This document shows positions 59,478-64,000 of a DNA stretch of 64,000 nucleotides, piece by piece. Every line of letters starts with the position of its first letter. The first letter of the stretch is position 1. The DNA is from Sphingomonas naphthae (GTDB taxonomy: Bacteria; Pseudomonadota; Alphaproteobacteria; Sphingomonadales; Sphingomonadaceae). The stretch is from NCBI RefSeq assembly GCF_028607085.1, contig NZ_CP117411.1:2790001-2854000 (forward strand), written 5' to 3'. A program made the translations under genes and the position numbers. The notes beneath the pieces were generated by a model. That model had not been told where the DNA came from and did not search any database. It saw only the letters and a list, made by a program, of their open reading frames with translations.

Positions 59478-59523
59478 GTCTCGTTCGCCTTTTGTGAGCC
59501 GGGATGCGGCCGTCGACGGGGAC

Positions 59524-59548
59524 AACGACGGCCGCGCGGCTTCGCTCC
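59524..59548 (-). promoter_or_regulatory. EcfG-like promoter of the DUF3597 gene
   Basis: On the minus strand GGAGC-N16-CGTT has one mismatch to consensus. Confidence 0.4.
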
Positions 59549-59558
59549 GGACAATTCC

Positions 59559-59584
59559 GGAACGGCGAAGATAGGTCGATCGTT
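59559..59584 (+). promoter_or_regulatory. EcfG-type promoter of the DUF4142 gene
   Basis: GGAAC-N17-CGTT is a perfect consensus match 29 bp before ATG 59614. It is the clearest general-stress promoter in the window together with 20958-20982. Confidence 0.65.
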
Positions 59585-59613
59585 CGAGGCGCTCCCAGGA
59601 AGAGGTTCCAGCC

Positions 59614-60201
59614 ATGAAGCGCAGTATTGTAGCACTAATGACCGCCACGGCCTGCCTCGTCGCCGGCTGCAGTCAGAAAACAGAGCCGGCGGCTACCAAT
59701 ACCAGCACGGAAGCGACAAGCATGAATGCGTCCGAGATGACGGCAGGAAACGATCAGGCGGCAGCAGCGGCAACTACCGGCGGCCAGGTATTTGCCAATA
59801 CGGTTGCTGCTAGCGATGCCTTCGAGATCGCCAGTTCCAAGCTCGCTGCGGACAATGGCGCCTCTGCGGGCGTGAAGAAATTCGCCACGCAGATGATCTC
59901 GGCACACACGGAATCGACCGCGAAGCTGAAGACCACCGCATCGGCGCTTTCGCCCGCCGTGACGCCCGACCCCACGCTGAGCGCCGACCAGCAGGCCAAG
60001 CTGGATGCGCTCAAGGCGGCAAAGGGAAGCGAGTTCGACACGGCTTACGCAGCCGACCAGGTCGCCGCGCACGAGCAGGCGCTTCAATTGCTTCAGGATT
60101 ACGGTGCATCAGGCGACGTGCCAGAGCTGAAGCAGTTCGCAACCGGCCTCGCTCCCAAGGTCGCCGCGCACCTAAACATGGCCAAGGGCCTGAAGCCCTG
60201 A
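59614..60201 (+). CDS. DUF4142 lipoprotein
   Basis: A 195-residue lipoprotein: MKRSIVALMTATACLVAGCS has the lipobox VAGC (Cys19). A Ser/Thr/Ala-rich linker is followed by the ferritin-like DUF4142 domain (about 60-195): FANTVAASDAFEIASSKLA, FATQMISAHTESTAKL, YAADQVAAHEQALQLLQDYG. Conserved His residues of the four-helix bundle are present. Such proteins are outer-membrane or periplasmic and commonly under general-stress control; the function is unknown. Confidence 0.9.
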   Translation: MKRSIVALMTATACLVAGCSQKTEPAATNTSTEATSMNASEMTAGNDQAAAAATTGGQVFANTVAASDAFEIASSKLAADNGASAGVKKFATQMISAHTESTAKLKTTASALSPAVTPDPTLSADQQAKLDALKAAKGSEFDTAYAADQVAAHEQALQLLQDYGASGDVPELKQFATGLAPKVAAHLNMAKGLKP

Positions 60202-60358
60202 GGTTTCAACGAGCAGCGAACACGAGGCGGCAAGGGCGGTGGAGAGATGCGGCCTGGCAGCTGAGGCGCTGCGGGCCGCCAATGCTTGTTGCAGAGACGG
60301 ACGAATTGCAGCCCACGTCACTTCGCGCGAGCGGAGAGTTCAGAACGCAAGGACTTCG

Positions 60359-60670
60359 ATGACGGAAGCGATATGGGGTGACGCAGCGTCACCGGGCATC
60401 GACTGGCGCATCAGCGCCGCGCTGGAGAACGTGCCGCGCGGCGATGGCGACGTCGCCGAGGTCACGAGCCTTGAAGGTGCGGTTCGGGCTTGGCTGACGC
60501 TGGATGCAGGGCATCGCGCCGACGCGATCCTGACGGTGGAGCACCCGGTCATACTCGACGGCGTGTCCATGACGGGATTCTCGGGCGAGGGGATCTCCGC
60601 CCTGGCCGAACGGCTACCGGGCCCCGCGCTGCGGCCGATCGACGGGACCGTCGTGGACGACGCCGACTAG
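60359..60670 (+). CDS. Hypothetical protein (103 aa)
   Basis: ATG 60359 gives MTEAIWGDAASPGIDWRISA. The central VRAWLTLDAGHRADAILTVEHPVILDG suggests a small alpha/beta protein. No family is recognised. A start at 60239 adds 40 less convincing residues. Its stop overlaps the end of the decayed alkB copy on the other strand. Confidence 0.55.
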   Translation: MTEAIWGDAASPGIDWRISAALENVPRGDGDVAEVTSLEGAVRAWLTLDAGHRADAILTVEHPVILDGVSMTGFSGEGISALAERLPGPALRPIDGTVVDDAD

Positions 60671-61229
60671 ACGCGCGTGGCGCGCCGGCTTCGGAACGTG
60701 ACGGACCAGCGCGGCTCGTCCTTCTCGACGATGCTGTGCTCCCAGAGGGGGACGAGCCTCGCCGTTCAGATGGTCAAAGCCGCGCGGAATCGGCGGCGCG
60801 GACGCGCGTTTGAACCGTTCGCCTCTGCAGCGGCGGAAGCGTGTGTCCGCAGGCGCTCCCATCAAAATCCCGACGACATGCTCGAAGGCGGGGCGGTCCC
60901 GATGCCAGCCGATCACAGCGCCGGGATCGTACCGTATCAGCAGCGCGTGTATCAAGGGGTCAGGAGACAGGTCGGCGAACCGCGCGGCGCAATCGCGGAC
61001 CGGCAGCAGCCGGTCGGGGAGGGCTGGCCTCGTTCAAGCCGTCCGGCGTTGAAGTCGTAGGTCCATCCGAACGAGTCCGTCATCCGCTCGGCGGTTCAGC
61101 CCTGAAAGCGAAAGGGCGACAGCGCGGCGGCATCGATGGTTGCGACGAGCGACTCCTCTTTGGCACGGGAGGTCAGATCATCCGGCGAGGAAGGCCCGGA
61201 AGGACCGAAGTGTTGAAGAGGTCCAGCAT
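60667..61229 (-). pseudogene. Second alkB copy, decayed
   Basis: Pieces in three frames reproduce AlkB order: MLDLFNTSVLPGLP (61229), then ESLVATIDAAALSPFRFQG with TGA (61096-61098) in place of the Trp codon (FRFQGW in the intact gene), then FGWTYDFNAG, then RLLPVRDCAARFADLSPDPL and RYDPGAVIGWHRDRP, and finally WEHSIVEKDEPRWSVTFRS at the 3' end. At least three frameshifts and one nonsense change separate them. The intact copy is at 26085-26666. Confidence 0.85.
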
Positions 61230-61401
61230 CACCCGACCTCCGCCAGTTCGCGCGACGGGACATCGGCCGCACCGTTCGGGTCGAAGAGCCAAGCCGTCCT
61301 TGAACCAAGATGGATGAGTGGCTGAAGATGGGAGTGATAGGAAGGGCGTTGAATGACGACTTATGGATCAGACCGGACGATTACGCCTCTTACCTCTGCC
61401 C

Positions 61402-62046
61402 TTAGCGTTGATCGTCCTCCGGCACGATCCATGGTTGCTGTACCAACCAGTTCCACAGATGGTCCTGAAGCCTGCCTTCGCTCACCTCCAGCTCGGCAAA
61501 TTGATCATCGACCCCGTAAAAAATCTCCTTGGCCATCATGTCATCGCCCCCTGCCCAAAGTTCGAATATATCATCCTCGTTCTCGATGATGATATGTTCT
61601 AGCTTGTTCAGCAGCTCTGCATGGCCCGGCAGACCTATGCGCCGCAGCAGCTCCCGAAGCGCATGCAACCGCAGAACGCAGTCTTCCTCATTCTCATGAT
61701 ATTGCGCGTGACCGCCGTTGGTCACCTCGCCAAGGTACTTCCACAGGTCGGCGAAGAGCAGTGCGTCGGGCGATAGCTCGGCCTCCCCGCCACTCTCCCT
61801 TACCTGTTCGACGAAGTATCCAACCTGCAGACACGGCCGCCAAGGCTCTCCAGCGATAATGTCGGCCCTGGGAACTGGAATAGGCTTGATCATACTGCGC
61901 CGATATCGCCTTTCGACGACGGGTCTGCCAATCGGATCAGCTGCCCGCCATCGAGCGTAGAATTGTTCGATAGCTCTGTCGCAACGGTCGAAGCATACCT
62001 GCGTTTCCGCGCCATACATCAGCTGCCGCTTCCTGTCGGGCCTCAC
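61402..62046 (-). CDS. DUF4375 (DMP19-like) protein
   Basis: A 214-residue protein. The family core is VGYFVEQVRESGGEAELSPD (elongated helix) and YLGEVTNGGHAQYHEN (the EVxNGGxxQY motif, about 108-120), followed by LRLHALRELLRRIGLP. DMP19 is a proposed DNA-mimic protein in Neisseria, though most DUF4375 members are uncharacterised. It overlaps the PAP2 gene stop by 4 bp (ATGA) and is the second gene of that operon. Confidence 0.75.
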   Translation of the reverse strand: MRPDRKRQLMYGAETQVCFDRCDRAIEQFYARWRAADPIGRPVVERRYRRSMIKPIPVPRADIIAGEPWRPCLQVGYFVEQVRESGGEAELSPDALLFADLWKYLGEVTNGGHAQYHENEEDCVLRLHALRELLRRIGLPGHAELLNKLEHIIIENEDDIFELWAGGDDMMAKEIFYGVDDQFAELEVSEGRLQDHLWNWLVQQPWIVPEDDQR

Positions 62047-62648
62047 GCCATCCGGCGCGGCTGCGACCGCTTCGCCACAAGCGAGCCTGCCGCCAGGCCG
62101 ATAACGGCCCCGGCTCCGACATCGCTCACGAAGTGGCTACAGCGTGGGATCTGGATACCCCCGGCGAGCGTCGCGAGCAGCGTGGCCGTAGCGGCATGTT
62201 CGGGATACTCGCTGGAATAGGCTCGCGCCACCGCGACAGCACCGGCCGTGTGACCGGACGGAAAGGAACTCATGGCACTGTCTCGGCTTCCACCGCGCTC
62301 AATCCGGTACCGGCCTCCCTCGACGGGGACATGTGGACGGGTACGATCGACGCGATGCTTCACGAAGTTCTTCGCCTTCGTCGCCAGCCATTCGGCCGCC
62401 AACATCCTAACACCGGCGCGGACCATCCGACTGTCTGCCCGGAACAGGCCGATTACCACCGTCGCGGCAGAAAGGGCGTAAAGCTGAGGTTGGTCCGCAA
62501 GCTCGCCGACTATGCCAACCGTACGGACGGCCGGATGATCGCGCCACTGGCCGATCTTCCTCGCAACCTTGAGATCAGCCTTCTCGATGCCGCCGCGGGT
62601 CTTCACTTTCGTCTTCGTCTTAACGGACGGCTTCCGCGATGCGCTCAT
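62043..62648 (-). CDS. PAP2 family phosphatase
   Basis: A 201-residue protein. The tripartite PAP2 signature is present: KHRVDRTRP (K-x6-RP, about 95-105), SSFPSGHTAG (PSGH, about 128) and SHFVSD (the -H-x3-D part; the usual SRxxxxxH becomes PRCSHFVSD). Hydrophobic segments flank these (SAATVVIGLF, ATATLLATLAGG, GAGAVIGLAAGSL). It dephosphorylates lipid phosphates such as phosphatidate or undecaprenyl pyrophosphate at the membrane. The N-terminal Lys-rich tail (PSVKTKTKVKT) is cytoplasmic. Confidence 0.88.
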   Translation of the reverse strand: MSASRKPSVKTKTKVKTRGGIEKADLKVARKIGQWRDHPAVRTVGIVGELADQPQLYALSAATVVIGLFRADSRMVRAGVRMLAAEWLATKAKNFVKHRVDRTRPHVPVEGGRYRIERGGSRDSAMSSFPSGHTAGAVAVARAYSSEYPEHAATATLLATLAGGIQIPRCSHFVSDVGAGAVIGLAAGSLVAKRSQPRRMA

Positions 62649-62923
62649 GTGCTCTTAATGTCCGGCACGGGCTGGCGGGCCCGTTAGGTTCGGCAACCGC
62701 CGCACTTCGCCAATCGCGAACGCGCACCTATATGACGCCGGTGCATGCGATGTACTTGGTTCATCGCAGCTCTCGCTACAATCATAGCCACGGTAAGGCG
62801 TGGTTAACCATGATCCGCTAGATGCGCCGCCACCGGGCAACCGCAGAGCGGACCGGGATCGTGTCCCACGAGGTGGTGTAGCTGGGGTCGATCCCCGCAA
62901 TTTCCGGCGTCAGTCTGAGCCGA

Positions 62924-64000
62924 TCATGTGCCCGGCACTGCCGACAGCATGATGATGGGATTGTCGCTGAGCGGTGCCATTGTTTCAAGTGTCATGTAGC
63001 GTGCACGCTGGACGGCCCATTCGTCGGACTGTTCCATGAGGATGGCGCCAACGAGGCGGGTGATCGCGGCTTCGTTCGGGAAGATGCCGACCACCTCGGT
63101 CCTGCGCTTGATCTCGCCATTGAGCCGCTCGATGGGATTCGTGCTGTGCAGCTTGGCGCGATGCTCCCGGGGAAAGGTCATGTAGGCCAGCACATCGGGT
63201 TCGGCATCGTCCATCAAGGTTGCCAGTTTGGGCAGTTTGGGTCGCACCTGATCGGCCACGGAACGCCATTGCTGGCTTGCAGCTTCGGGCGTTTCCTGGG
63301 CGAAGGCGGTGGCGATAAACGCGGAGACGACGCGCCTGCCACTCTTGCCGGCATGGGCCAAGGCATTGCGCATGAAGTGGACGCGGCAGCGCTGCCAGGT
63401 GGCACACAGCAGCTTGGAGACGGCCGCCTTGATGCCTTCGTGTGCGTCGGAGATGACCAGCTTCACGCCGCGCAGACCCCGGCGCGTCAGCTTGCGCAGG
63501 AAGGCTGTCCAGAAGGGTTCTGCTTCCGAAGGGCCGATGTCCATGCCGAGAACTTCACGGCGACCGTCGCTGTTCACACCCACCGCGACGATCACTGCAA
63601 CCGAGACGATCCGCCCGTTCTGGCGAACCTTCACATAGGTCGCATCGATCCAGAGATACGGCCAGTCGCCCTCGATCGGGCGATCCAGAAAGGCGTGAAC
63701 GCGCTCGTCGAGTTCTTCGCACAGTCGGCTGACCTGGCTTTTGGAGATGCCATCCATACCCAGTGCCTTGACCAGATCGTCGACCGAGCGGGTCGATATC
63801 CCTTGGATGTAGGCTTCCTGGATCACTGCGGTCAGCGCCCGCTCGGCCATTCGGCGTGGCTCCAGAAAACCGGGGAAGTAACTGCCCTTGCGTAGCTTGG
63901 GGATGCGCAACTCTACTGTTCCGGCGCGAGTCTGCCAGTCGCGCTCACGATGGCCATTGCGCTGGACAAGCCGGGTAGACGACTTCTCGCCGTAGCCAGC
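62924..64000 (-). CDS. IS256-family transposase (5' end beyond window)
   Basis: The frame is open to the window edge (359 codons present), the C-terminal ~90 percent of a ~400-aa transposase; a TTG at 63910 is only an internal codon. The DDE residues are in [12 protein letters not shown] (first Asp), [13 protein letters not shown] (second Asp) and [17 protein letters not shown] (Glu). [15 protein letters not shown] is the IS256-specific C/H region. The preceding sequence [21 protein letters not shown] is also in frame. No frameshift is seen. Confidence 0.93.
   Translation of the reverse strand, partial: AGYGEKSSTRLVQRNGHRERDWQTRAGTVELRIPKLRKGSYFPGFLEPRRMAERALTAVIQEAYIQGISTRSVDDLVKALGMDGISKSQVSRLCEELDERVHAFLDRPIEGDWPYLWIDATYVKVRQNGRIVSVAVIVAVGVNSDGRREVLGMDIGPSEAEPFWTAFLRKLTRRGLRGVKLVISDAHEGIKAAVSKLLCATWQRCRVHFMRNALAHAGKSGRRVVSAFIATAFAQETPEAASQQWRSVADQVRPKLPKLATLMDDAEPDVLAYMTFPREHRAKLHSTNPIERLNGEIKRRTEVVGIFPNEAAITRLVGAILMEQSDEWAVQRARYMTLETMAPLSDNPIIMLSAVPGT

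Overview
The window is high-GC alphaproteobacterial DNA. Gene content and codon use suggest a sphingomonad (Sphingomonadaceae). Evidence for this includes IS66, IS3/IS407-type and IS256-type elements, DUF3597, DUF4142, GlsB/YeaQ and DUF2252 stress genes, a second Mfd-like helicase, and -35/-10 signals of the GGAAC-N16/17-CGTT (EcfG-like) type. No rRNA, tRNA, CRISPR array or replication gene was found. The assignment is inferred from families, not from a marker gene.

Region 1 (1-4.2 kb) is accessory DNA of unknown function. It starts with the N-terminal part of a PolB-type 3'-5' exonuclease gene, followed by three leftward orphan genes. Two of the orphans share a C-x-LWSPADGG core. Two of the genes (starts 1414 and 3156) carry the same ~250-bp leader, with a GTTAC-N6-GTAAC palindrome, a small hairpin and a terminator-like hairpin.

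Region 2 (4.2-31.9 kb) is a dense set of stress, redox and DNA-repair genes: a haem-oxygenase-like protein, SDR/NmrA reductases with a TetR regulator, an SplB-like radical SAM protein, an ABC1 kinase, a cupin, GST, an arylesterase, a DksA-type zinc finger, Mfd-like helicase, DUF2252, a TrxB-like flavoprotein, a hybrid histidine kinase, AlkB, DinB, a frameshifted exonuclease-BRCT gene, pirin and dienelactone hydrolase. An IS66 copy (13660-16167, 8-bp target duplication) splits the 5' end of a DUF4403 lipoprotein gene. Several of these genes have EcfG-like promoters and/or FNR/FixK-like TGAT/TTGAC-N4-ATCA boxes, so a shared stress/redox regulon is plausible.

Region 3 (32-33.8 kb) holds an intact IS3-family element with a 4-bp target duplication and a BLUF blue-light sensor gene.

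Region 4 (34.0-53.6 kb) is a defence island. A leftward operon encodes an HTH protein, an N6-adenine DNA methylase and a PD-(D/E)xK-like protein, with 4-bp overlaps between genes. Divergent from it is a three-gene rightward operon: a NERD + pseudokinase + kinase + P-loop ATPase protein, a DptG/MAD7-like protein, and a 1682-aa DptH/MAD8-like nuclease-HerA ATPase. A convergent MmeI-like single-chain restriction-methylase follows, with a frameshifted NucS/DUF5655-like nuclease behind it. The kinase/ATPase trio resembles the effector half of the methylation-associated defence system (MAD6-7-8) or of Dpt. It appears here without Dnd genes and without the usual MAD companions, and it is the best candidate for an undescribed system.

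Region 5 (54-64 kb) returns to small stress genes (general-stress glycine-zipper protein, PepSY-like, GlsB/YeaQ, PAS-LuxR regulator, AI-2E-type transporter, DUF3597, DUF4142, DUF4375, PAP2). It also holds two decaying copies of genes that are intact elsewhere in the window (a TrxB fragment and a second alkB), and ends in a partial IS256-family transposase.
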